Shown piece after piece: positions 23,722 to 34,118 of a DNA stretch of 64,000 nt. The DNA is taken from positions 198,460 to 262,459 of the forward strand of contig KV425573.1 of assembly GCA_001632425.1 (NCBI GenBank), written 5' to 3'. Below the pieces are notes generated by a model. The model did no database searches and had not been told where the DNA came from. It saw only the letters and a list, made by a program, of their open reading frames with translations. The first letter of the stretch is position 1. Each line of letters starts with the position of its first letter. The DNA comes from Neolentinus lepideus HHB14362 ss-1. Its lineage: Eukaryota; Basidiomycota; Agaricomycetes; Gloeophyllales; Gloeophyllaceae. The position numbers were made by a program, and so were the translations under genes.

Positions 23722-26700
23722 GGCCGTTAAGAACGCAGCGAGAAATAAGTCAGAGAGGGACGAATAAAGCTCCCTTGACTAGAGAGCTAGAGTATGAGCT
23801 AGAATGCTCAGTGAAGAGTAACATTCGGGCGTCGCATGGAACCCTTTTAAAACCGGCTACTCACTCAGAGCCACATGCACCGGTTCTACCCTAGACTCGG
23901 GCTATATGGACAGGAATAGCATCTCAATAAGCGATCAGTCCGCAGAGGAGGGGACATAACCGCTGACAGGGATGGGTCGCGAATCTTCCGCACACAAGAC
24001 AGTGGAGATTGCCAGATGGTATCTGTTCAACAATGGAGGAAAAGGTTACGAAGGCAGGCGTGAGCTTGGTCCCAGAGACGTCGGCATGATAAGCCCTCCG
24101 AAGGTATAGTTCATGTGTCGCTATCATGGATCCCTGTTCTGGGGTCAGGTTCGAATACTGCCAGAAGACCTCCCTGTCAACATATCCGACATTCCGCCTT
24201 GGATTGCGCGATGCCTTGATCCAGCAGCACACGTCTGCCTGTAACCTTTCCGCCCTAATGAGTATCTGCATGATTTATGAACCAGCAACGGATACAAATG
24301 TTTGTCCATACGGAGAAGGGCTCCTCCTAAATCGAGTGGATCTTGAGCAGTGCTTCGCGAAGGGCTTGGCGCTCGGGAATCCGCGTGCGTCGATGGTGGC
24401 CACGGGCACAGCCACAGGGCCCGATCAGCTTGGCACGCGGTTCGTTGGGTTGGATATTGTCCGATGGCGACATTTAACTGCGTGAGTCCTGGGATTATTA
24501 TTGTTCGTTATCGTCGCAGCACACACGACTGATACCTTAATTAACTGCATTTAGTGTTGTTGTCAGACAATCCACGAGCTGCAATGGGTAACCGTACCTC
24601 CCACCCAAGCCCAACCACCTTGGATTACCGGTAGCCAAATTTTAAGCTTGCGGCCGTGACGGGTACAGCCTCGTGCCGACGCTTAAATTGTTAGATGTAT
24701 AACAAACAACGCTGTCCGAACGGGAACAGAGCGCTCACCTACATAGGAAATTGACCGCTGGCAACTGACGAACGTTGATAACGCCGTTCCCACTTTCAGA
24801 TAGCGATATTCTCACCTATCACAACAAATGGCGATACACCAGGTACGAGCTACCTCTTCACGAGGTGACGCCTAAATCGGCCCTCACGATTCTGACCAGA
24901 CGTCAGCGCCGCGTTGGTCGTACATCTTGGATCCAGCGCCTTGTGATAATTAGGTGTTCCAGAAGCCATGAGCGTATCTTCGTGGGTACCATCCGCTTAC
25001 CCCTTCTCACTCGAGCTCGGAGTCATCAAAATTGTTATTTCGAGCGCAACCTAGAGCCCAGCCGCGAGTTACCTCCCTGAGTGGCAAACAGCCTTTTGTA
25101 GGATTGTTCCGAAACGTCAAGACCGCCATCACGGAGAATGCACCGATGAACCCGAGGTCAGTACGTAGCTCGCAGAAATTAATGCTGGTATTGGTATTCT
25201 ACTCACCAAGTCGATGTTTGATGTCGAAGACGGACAGGCAACCTTCACGTAAAAATTCGTCATTCATCGCCACCCCCTTGTTTGTTTCAATGACCGGCCC
25301 TCCAGCCAGCTTCCTCGTACCTCTATACTATATCACGACCACACGGATCTATCAGTTCAAGTTGAAATCTACAAATTAACACATCCGACGACATCGGCTC
25401 GCCATTTTTACTCACCGGAGAATGTCCCCTGCGAACGTGCATAGAGCACAATGATACTTTAATTATCAACACATACGAAAATGGTAAGCGAAACCAAATG
25501 ACTTGGCTCTATGTTTGAACTTCTACGCAGATGAGAGTTCGTCACTTCTCTCCCATTCGATTGGGAGTTTGTCTCGGGAAAGAAGAGCTTCCGGTGGCCA
25601 ATGGCCGGCAAAGAGCTGACTGACCATTTGGACGGCGCGCAGTGGTTGCTATCTGCGATGTGCTTTACGGTCAAGGTGGCAAAGAACTTGACCTCACATG
25701 CCTGAGGCTCCGGGGTATCCGAACCGAGATCGATGCTGCCCTGAGTATAGAGACGGTAGCACGAGGTATGATAGCGGCCGTGTGGTCACGAAGGTGTCGC
25801 GGTATCCTTCTAGACTGGAACAAAGCTGAAGAGACAGGTGAAAGATAAGGCAGCGAACGTCTGACGGTGCCAGCAATGCCAGTTCAAAATGGATATGTTC
25901 AAAATGGATACATCACGCAAAGATCGATAGGTGGGTGTTCCCTCGAATTAGCTCGGTTAGTTCGTAAGGGATCGTGAGATAAATCATGATATGACTCACG
26001 CTGAATTGTCGCGCTTCCGACTCATTCCAAATCCTAATTTGTAAGCCAAACAAGCCATAGACATTGCACTTGATCTATACGACTTCTACCAGATTCCCAG
26101 GCTTCCGAGACGCCAGCGCAATAACGCAACAGCAGGATCGACGAGAACCGTCGAATGATAGACGTATGTCCATCAAAGGTACTGACATTTGGAATGGTGC
26201 TATAACAATCTCAGTAGTGTCTAGTTGATCTAATCTGATGAATTATTATTGGGCACACGCAACGCAGAGAAACCAAATAAAAGCATGCACTGACGTCAAA
26301 CGAGATGAAGCCACAACATAGGCCACTTCTGGTATGAATCATCTCCTCTCCTCGGTAACCGATTGCTCTGCTTGCCGAGAAACCCGGAGACGCGCGATTG
26401 GCAGAGTTCCACTTCCACCAATGATGAGGGTCCATTCTTGAGAACGCGATGCGGAAGCCCGGTCGACAATGCGATGCTCCAAGCAAGACACTTCATCATC
26501 TCGAAAAACTCTGATAGCAAGTGAGTTTAATTCAGGCCTCCCACAATACCCTGAGATGGTTCCTAAGAGGACGACAGACGGTTCCTGAGAGTAGGACAAA
26601 CTGTTCCTGAAAGTCTAAGCCACAGTATGAGAACTATCTCTCCCACTGGAAACGCTGGGGACATCGTACGAGAGGCCACATGCGAATGAGAACGTGGGTC

Positions 26701-27233
26701 CATATCTTCATGAGGTCCATTCGGAGGGCAAGAGCGTGAGTTGAACAGAAACTGATGCAATAAACGGGGTTCAAGCTGCAAGATTCCCAACACGACATCG
26801 GCACCGGCGTTAAGAACCGTGTTCTCAGAAGTCCAAGATCCAACATGTGTGCCTTATGCACGTCCAGCCAGAATGACAGGATACTGTGCGTTGGTGGAGC
26901 CGTTGCGAAATCTACGTCTTGTCATGACTGACGAAAACAAAAGCCCTTTCTCACAGACAAGGCGGTCCAGATAGGCCCGGTCATTCAGACGAGGGGAAGA
27001 ACAGGCCGTATGGCCATAGTGTAGCGTCAGACCCCGCTATATGCGCAAGACAAGAAGAGCAGCGACTGAGGACGGCATCGAAAGTCAGGTCAAAGAGTGG
27101 TAGAGCGTCCGACGCCACGCGCTCGCCCAAATCCGGTTGTAGGTGACTTCACGTAACACGTCACATCCCCGACACCCCAAGCGCAGGACTCAAGGATCTC
27201 ATCGACTCGGGGACGCATTCAAGACCGACTAAC
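23722..27233. other. gene-poor interval of 3.5 kb
   Basis: No family-level gene was found. A minus frame at 24271-23924 (115 codons, with RNPRRNVGYVDREVFWQYSN and a CxxC-like LHCLVCGRF) has protein-like composition but no recognised motif. GC-AG or GT-AG joins to other exons were not evident. The rest is low-information sequence, possibly old transposon debris. Confidence 0.4.
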
Positions 27234-27826
27234 ATGGGATCAACAAGGTGAGTATCCTTCGTACGGATGTCCTAGAATGCACCGGGTACGACTTTGTGGT
27301 GGATGGAGGGTATATAGAGGATGGATGCCTAGAAATGGGGTTGGATGACGAGACTTGGGTGGCGATGGACATTCCACAATGCGCAGTGTGCTCACTACTA
27401 TTCTGAATGCAGATTATACAGCAAGGGCCGTGTCCTTGGGCACAAACGCGGCAAGCGCAACACCCACCCCAACACCACTCTTCTCCAGATTGAGGGCGTC
27501 GGCTCGAAGGAGGATGCCCAGTTCTACCTTGGGAAGCGGGTTGCGTATGTCTACCGGGCAAAGACTGAGCGTCTAGGTTCTAAGGTCCGGGTGATCTGGG
27601 GGTACGTCTCAATCTGAGTTGTCACTCGTTCATAGAGGCTGAACTTGTGTCCAATAGCCGCGTGTCTCGCCCGCACGGCAACTCCGGTGTTGTCAAGGCA
27701 AAATTCAGGCATAACATGCCCCCTCACGCTTTCGGTGCGAGCGTCCGCGTCGTGCGTACCTATTTTCCTTCTTTCCTCGTAATTGTATTCACGCTTCTCC
27801 AGATGCTCTACCCCTCCAATATCTAA
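27234..27826 (+). CDS. RPL33: 60S ribosomal protein L33 (eL33, L35a)
   Basis: Four exons (27234-27247, 27413-27601, 27658-27751, 27803-27826) give 106 residues, the normal length. The exon 1 product is MGSTR; exon 2 gives [20 protein letters not shown] and [13 protein letters not shown]; exon 3 gives [19 protein letters not shown]; exon 4 the terminal MLYPSNI. These are the conserved eL33 blocks. All introns are GT-AG. Convergent with APN2, whose 3' end lies 287 bases away. Confidence 0.95.
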
Positions 27827-28112
27827 TTGTACCATGACATCACGGCGCGCTTTTTTTTCGCATCGTAACCCTACCACCTACGTCTCCATCCATACTACGT
27901 CGTTATTGCAAATATGACATGGCCTATTGCTGTATGCCCACTAGATTCGCAGGTCTTTCGTGCGTCTCAATGCTTTGAGGCAGCCGGACGGATTGGTGTG
28001 CTTCAATGACGATGGTATTCCAGCGAAAGTGTATTATGTGACTGATAGCAGAACGACACAACAGGACGACATATTATACAATGATATACAGATAAATATG
28101 CGACAATCCCAT

Positions 28113-30182
28113 CTATCCAAACGAACGTGTCCGACCCGGCGAATCCTTCGAACTCGACTGACGCAGCGTCTCCCTCTTCAACTCGCCTGCCCATTTGAAA
28201 AAATTACATCGATATTGGTGGTCTACCTCATCTCGCGGACGGGCTCCCTTCCCCTTATCATAGCCTGGTCCGACGGGTCTACAGTCGAGTGAGTGATGAT
28301 ACATTCTATGCGCAGGACAGGGACGTACCGAGAGCAGATGAAGAACGTTTTCCCCTTGTTTGGTCCAGGTTTGTTGACCGTGAACATCTTTGCTGGCTCC
28401 TGATGGATCGTACACTTCGGCGCTTCAATACGAGCAAAGAGCTGCGACCATGCTTCTTTTTCCTTCCCTTTCCCCTTCCCCTTCTCCGAAACAGCCTCAC
28501 TTTGCTCGACCAAGTCCTGCTGTGATCCGGATAGTTCGCACGCTAGGAGGTAATCAGCCTCCACCTGATTCTGCTTCGTGGCATCGTTATCATCCCCTAT
28601 AACTACCACCGCCGGTGTCGGTTTGCCAGCGGGTCTGACGAAGAAACTTGAGAGCTTTGCTTGGCCTGGCTTCAAGCGCTTCTTAGTTCGCGAAGCATCC
28701 ACTGCCTCCTCAGAGTTTCTTTTGGTCACGTTTGATGGTGCTAGTTTTCTGGATGGTTGCGAGGTAGACGGGGATGAAGCGGACTTTGTGCGATTACTGA
28801 CCGCAGAGACTGCGTCCGATGGAGCGGGAAAAACAGGAGACAAGGACTGAGTATTTTCTGCCGTCATCTTTGGCGGGCTTGGAGACTTGGCCACTGCTGT
28901 GCCGTTGGCACCCTTGGCGAAAAAAGATGAAAGTAGTTTCTGTTTCCCTGAGTACTCGGGCCAGAACCTTGAAGCCAGACGTGGAGGGTCCTTTCTCGTC
29001 CCGAACTGCATGGCGTCGTGCAACGTCACGACTTCACCTGAGTCCCGTGTGATTTCTTCATGCAGGTCGATGTACAGAGGACAATGATCAGAGCCTTTGA
29101 CAGATGGAAGTGTATCACCGTGTTTCAGCCATTTTGCGAGTCCAGGAGTAGTGAGAATGTAGTCAACACGCGTTCCGTAATTCGTCTCGCGTGCACAAAG
29201 CTTCATATTCCAACCTAGAACGCATGAGCGCGACGTAACCCGAGTCGGAGGAAACGCCTACATGTATACATCCCATCCCTATCTGGCCAAAACTTACGGA
29301 CTGCATCTATCATAGGACCGATGGGCTCCAGCCAATCTCTGAACCACCGCCGCGCAGGATGATCGTAGAACATACTTGCGTGGCTGGGCAGATGTCCGTC
29401 GCAGTGGTCTAATGGCGTCGCACAGATATTCATGTCCCCGAGCACGATAACTTCCCTACCATCACTGATCAATTTCGCTACGCGCTCTTGCAGCATAAGG
29501 TGATAGTTCATTTTGAAGGGCAGACGGGCATCGCTCGTCTCGTTGGGACAATAGACATTAATGAGCACGAACAGCCCGAAGTCAAGCACGAGAGCGCGGC
29601 CTTCTGAGTCCAGAGGCAGCAAGTCCGAGGGCGTGTTCTCTTGTTCGTCCGGTACAAGTTCCATCTCGTGAGCCTGAGGATAGGTTGAGGAGATGCGTTC
29701 CTCCACGGACAAGGGCGGTTTGGGCTGGATACGGCCTGACAAGCCCTCTTCCGCTTTCAAGGGTATGACAGTACGCGAGTCAGTGTAGACTGCTACACCG
29801 CTGTAGCCGCCTTTGTGAACAGGGAAGGAGAAGAACGCGTCAAAGTGGCCCGGGATCGCGGCTGTCTGCTGGATAGCAGTGCGCGAGGTCTTCATTTCTG
29901 AAAATTCGCGTTGTTGAACGGGACGTAAGTAGAGGAATGGCACACTCACCCTGAAAACATATAATATCCGCCTTTAGCTCCTCCAGCACCCCCTCAAAGG
30001 TCTTGAACGTGTTCCATCTGGAGCACTCTGCTAAGCGAAATTGTGTGGCTCGCAAGGACGCCAGATACGCACGGGTGATATTGTGGTAATGTCCTGACGC
30101 CGTTCTGTCGTGTCCCGATGTCACGACAGAAATGATTGTGGATAACAACAGGACTCACAATATTCCAAGATAATATACGCAT
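28113..30182 (-). CDS. APN2: AP endonuclease 2 with PIP boxes and GRF zinc finger
   Basis: Exonuclease III-family abasic-site endonuclease/3' exonuclease. Start MRILSWNI at 30182 (an alternative ATG lies at 30191). Motifs in order: IICFQ then EMKTSR (metal-binding Glu), GYSGVAVYT, LINVYCPNE, VLGDMNICATPLDHCD (catalytic Asp-x-Asn), RVDYILTTP, and KGSDHCPLYIDL (terminal Asp-His). The C-terminal tail holds two PCNA-binding PIP-like motifs, QKLLSSFF and QAKLSSFF, a KGKGKGK stretch, and a GRF zinc finger (PKCTIH, FFICSRPVG, YRCNFFKW) completed by an intron near 28308. Acts in the nucleus in base-excision repair and PCNA-linked checkpoint functions by family. The gene is intact; a short exon 1 is followed by introns near 30150 and 29950. 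Confidence 0.92.
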
Positions 30183-30387
30183 ATCCCCCACAATTATAAT
30201 CAGTTGTATATCGCATTCACAAAAGTCAAGCGATAGAAATTTTCATCAACGTCAGGCTCAGCAGGGTCGACTTTCGTCCGCGAAGTGTGGCGGAAGCGAT
30301 GGCAAACAACCGGTAAACAGAATGATTACCGGAAAGCCGGGGTCCTTGGATTCCCTCACTCACTGGAATAAAAAAGACGCGAGTACT

Positions 30388-30875
30388 TCAGGTCAAGACG
30401 ACAGCCGTCGCTCTTTCCAAGAAGTATTCGAATTCTCCAGTTGGCTTTTGTCGGAAGAGAACAAGATCTTGGGGACTGTATACTGCACCAATATATGCGG
30501 GTGCTAAGGTCACTTTCTCCACGACACCAGCTTCGGATGCCCCATCGTTCGAAAACGCAGCCATTGCGAGGTGTTTTATATCGGTGTAATTGAGTAACAT
30601 GTTCTTTTCGAGCTGATGCTATAGCTTTTGCCTGATGGACTTCCAACCGGCTGGCTTGGGTTTCTGCTAGACATTAGCTATAGCACTCACCTTACGACTT
30701 CGGGCTTCTCGGGTCTTACTTTAACTCGTATGTCCCTCTTTGAATGATAATCACAAGTCGACGGACTGATCACAAGCCACGTAGATATGCGGATTTGCTC
30801 CACATTATCTTGCAAGAGCTGTGTCTCCAAACCGTCATATACTGTGAATGTACCAGTTACTCCAACCATTCTCAA
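30388..30875 (-). CDS. possible small hypothetical protein
   Basis: Two protein-like minus-strand stretches lie head to tail between APN2 and the next gene: 30875-30687 (MRMVGVTGTFTVYDGLETQL...) ending at a GTGAGT donor, and 30600-30388 (ATG-initiated, with VEKVTLAPAYIGAVYSPQDL and ending ATAVVLT). A CATCAG acceptor precedes the second, but I could not join the frames with certainty, and an internal exon may be missing. No family recognised. Could be two exons of one gene or chance. Confidence 0.3.
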
Positions 30876-31047
30876 CGTAGGATAGAGTCGCCGCTACGGC
30901 GTGTGATGGACAGGTCCTCAACGTCCAAATGGTATTTATTGCTCTCCCATATAAAGGACAAAAAATTCAAACTACTATTCATCCACAGAACAGCAGTCAC
31001 TCTGAACTATCAGTATTACCTATTTCAATCTACTCCGCTCCATAACA

Positions 31048-31645
31048 ATGGCACCCTCTATGACGTTCGCCGTTGTCTACCAGCCCGGCAACAATGCTCT
31101 CGTCTTGAGCGACGACCACTCCGTCGCCACGCAGACGAAGAAGATGGACCTGTTTAAGGTCTCTGCATGCGTGATCTGCCACAGTGACGTCTTTCTGCTT
31201 TGCGGCGCGTTCCCACTCCCTAACTCGTTATACTTGGCCATGAGATTGTGGGCGTTCTCGCAGAGTGAGTTATCTACCATCATATTGTTGTTGCATGAGC
31301 ATGGCTTGATAGCTGTCCTATATAGTCTTATGCCCGAAGTAACAGACATCGGGAAGGGTATGCTCTATGCTGTCTGGGTGGTTGACACATGCGTAGCAAG
31401 AGCAGTGGGGAATGTCAACACTGAGTCGACCAACCAGAACGGTGAATTTTCCAAGTATGTGCCGGTCGACGAGTCTCAGCTCCTTCCGGTGGTGAGTTTT
31501 TAGTATTGATTATTCGACATTTCCATTCTGATCTCGTCGCTAGCGGAATGTGCTCAAACTCGAAGTCGCAGCACTCGCAGTCGACTCCATGATCATTGCC
31601 TATAACGCAATTCACAAAGCGTCGGGTGTGGCCGTCCCTACATAA
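31048..31645 (+). CDS. hypothetical protein of 132 residues
   Basis: Four exons join in frame: 31048-31158, a 20-base micro-exon 31245-31264, 31326-31491 and 31544-31645. The product starts MAPSMTFAVVYQPGNNALVL and ends HKASGVAVPT. It is soluble in appearance, with no signal peptide or membrane helix, and contains DIGKGMLYAVWVVDTCVARA and a C-terminal helix. I do not recognise it. The micro-exon is inferred because the direct join runs into a stop. The stop codon lies only six bases before the left arm of the inverted duplication, so the original 3' region may have been replaced. Confidence 0.55.
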
Positions 31646-31957
31646 AATATCTCGAAAGTGAGAGGATGCGGCAGGTGCGATGTGGTTAGAGGCAAGAGTA
31701 AGCAATTGTAGCCACCGCTTAAATATACCCGTGATTTCCTACGCGCGACTCGCGTCGACACGTCCCTCGTGACCGTGTCGCGTCCGGCCACGCGCGACCT
31801 TGTTCTCTTTCTGGCGGACCCATTGTCCTCCGTTACCACAGCCGGAAGTTTTCCGGTACTCAGGACTTTGCATTTCTCTTTTATCTGCAGCCACACTCAA
31901 CTTCGACGTTCACTACCACTCTCCTACCTTCGTCTACGCCCACCACCTACACCAACA

Positions 31958-32733
31958 ATGGCCTGCACCAAGCAAACCGCCTGCATGCCCACCGGTGGTA
32001 TGCTTCTTTTATCCTCTCGACCTCCCCTTTCTGCTCACTTGCCTCGCTAATCTGTTCTTTCTTTTTACAGGCAGGCCTCCTCGCAAACACGTCGCGACCA
32101 AGTTTGCTGGGAAGTCCAGCAAGGTATTTACTTCCCTCTTCCTTCTTCCCTCTTCCCTCCACCCCTCTAACCCATTCTCTCGTCATTGTAGGCCGCGATT
32201 GGCAATGTCAAGAAACCTCACCGCTTCCGGCCTGGAAGGGTGGCCCTACGCCAAACTCGACGTTACCAGAGATCAATTGAACTATTGATTAGCAGACTTC
32301 CCTTCCGGCCGCTAGTGAGGCTGACTGCCCGGGATGTCACGGTGAGCTCATGGGATCATCATTTTTCCATCTTCCTTCCTGCTATTGCTCTACCCTCGCT
32401 TCTCTCGCTTTCGCTTTTTCTTGCTCTAACTTGAGTTGTGACCTGATGCTGACAGCACATGTTGAATAGGTGGATCCCCGTCGCCGAGCCTCTGCCATTG
32501 CCCACTTCCAAAAAGCTGATGAGGCGTGGCTCGACTGGCTCTTCGAAACCGACAATCTTGCCTCCCTCCACGCAAAGCGTGCGGCTAGGGGATGTACAGT
32601 CATCAACCGGCGGTTTACACGCCGAATCTTCGATCATCTCTGGAGAGTACAAGAAACAACTAAATTCCAAACTTTTTTCGCTCAATGGAAGATACATATG
32701 CCTAGTTCATTCAGACAAAATTATGGACAATAA
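31958..32733 (+). pseudogene. truncated divergent histone H3 copy (left arm)
   Basis: Exons matching the intact copy at 53928-54606: [31 protein letters not shown], the [20 protein letters not shown] block, and [20 protein letters not shown]. Compared with canonical H3 it has R2C, R8C, K9M and S10P. After the HAKR of helix 2/loop 2 the remaining 18 codons are deleted, and the frame runs about 40 codons into unrelated and insertion-derived sequence before stopping near 32733. Splice signals are intact, so it may still be transcribed, but the histone fold lacks helix 3. Confidence 0.8.
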
Positions 32734-33367
32734 CATTGTGTCGTCGTTGTGCTATAATAAAATCTTTTTGGCAGATGGGTGAGTGGCTGAATGTGTCCTT
32801 TACACAGCAATGTTACACAGGATCATGCCTGCCCTACCATAGTCAGATGTCATAGACTGTAGCAGTAGAGTCAAAGATATCTAGGAATGCTCCAATTACC
32901 AGTACACCCCCGAAGCACCAATATATTCACAATCAAATCCAAGTGGTTGTGTAGCAAAGCCTCACGGGGTGGGACTTGCCTTATTTGGATGCCTGCCTTC
33001 CTACCGTGTAAGAGTGTATTTGGATGATAACTCATCAATGACTGAACGGATTCCTTTCATTCCTTATTTGAAGCTAAAGATAAAAACATGTAGAATTCAT
33101 TGAGCCCAACCACTTTCAGCTGTGTTCCATGTGCTTTGCACTAGCCCATGTTCAAGTTTCAGTGGCTCTTTCCATGCAGCACAAACTCGTGTCACATAAC
33201 ACAGAACTTGAGTTAAACCATGCTATTTAAAGCAAATAATGTACATAGGTATTCTGTCTAATAAATGAGCACAAAAGGAGCAGAAACCGAGCAGCAGAAA
33301 CCGAGCAGCAGAAACCGAGCAACAGTCAAGTGTGTAAACGAGTGGTCACGTGTAATAGAGCGGTTGA
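32597..33367. mobile_element. 771-base insertion with imperfect terminal inverted repeats
   Basis: The right arm reads GGGGATGTA directly into AAGTATTGTATTG, while the left arm has 771 extra bases between them. Near its ends, 32603-32621 (TCAACCGGCGGTTTACACG) and the reverse complement of 33349-33367 (TCAACCGCTCTATTACACG) match at 14 of 19 positions. There is no coding frame, so it resembles a non-autonomous DNA transposon. I see no clear target-site duplication. A triple repeat of GCAGAAACCGA lies inside at 33285-33322. Confidence 0.55.
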
Positions 33368-34118
33368 AAGTATTGTATTGTAGCTTTGTTCGTTGTCTTT
33401 CTAGCATCTTGTATCTGTTTACAATTGTAATTTGTTCGAAGCCCCGTCTGTCCAGTAGCCGTGTAAATGGGCAATTGTGGACGTAAGGCATATTGTGGCT
33501 GAGGATGTGGTGATGCTACAATGATCAGATGTGGCAATGGCGCCGCTGAGCTTCTGGAACGCTGGCGCTGAGAATTCGAGAAGTACTGCTATACTACTAG
33601 TACTACTATAGTACAGCAGGCATCGAGACACTGATGAGGCTCTTCCACCTTCGGCCTGCAGTATACCAATCCTCTTAATTTACTGGTCTTCATGGTCGAG
33701 GTTGTCTTCCGATGCATCATACAGTACTTAGCTGTCTGGGATGTTACTGTCTTCCGATCAAATTTAGTAGGCTTCTGACGCGGCTCTAGGACATTACCTT
33801 AGCCCATCCAATCTGATTATGTTCATGTCTGCTGTGGCTCAAGCGCTCACGGACAAGTATATGTTGCTCACGTAGATGGTGAATGTCGAGCGATAGAAAG
33901 TACCCCTGGCCGCGGAGAATCCAATACTTACTCGCGTTCTGTTGTTCCCATCCCAGTGAGTGGTTTTCTGGACAGAAGTTAATCTACTCTGAGAAGTGGG
34001 CTGTGCGTTAGGAAACTTCACTCGGCGGCTGACACCGAGTGTCTACCCTCCGGTCAGCCTCCCGATCGCAGACGGTCATCGAAGCTCATGCCGCCCCGCC
34101 GAGTGCGTTTGAACTCCG

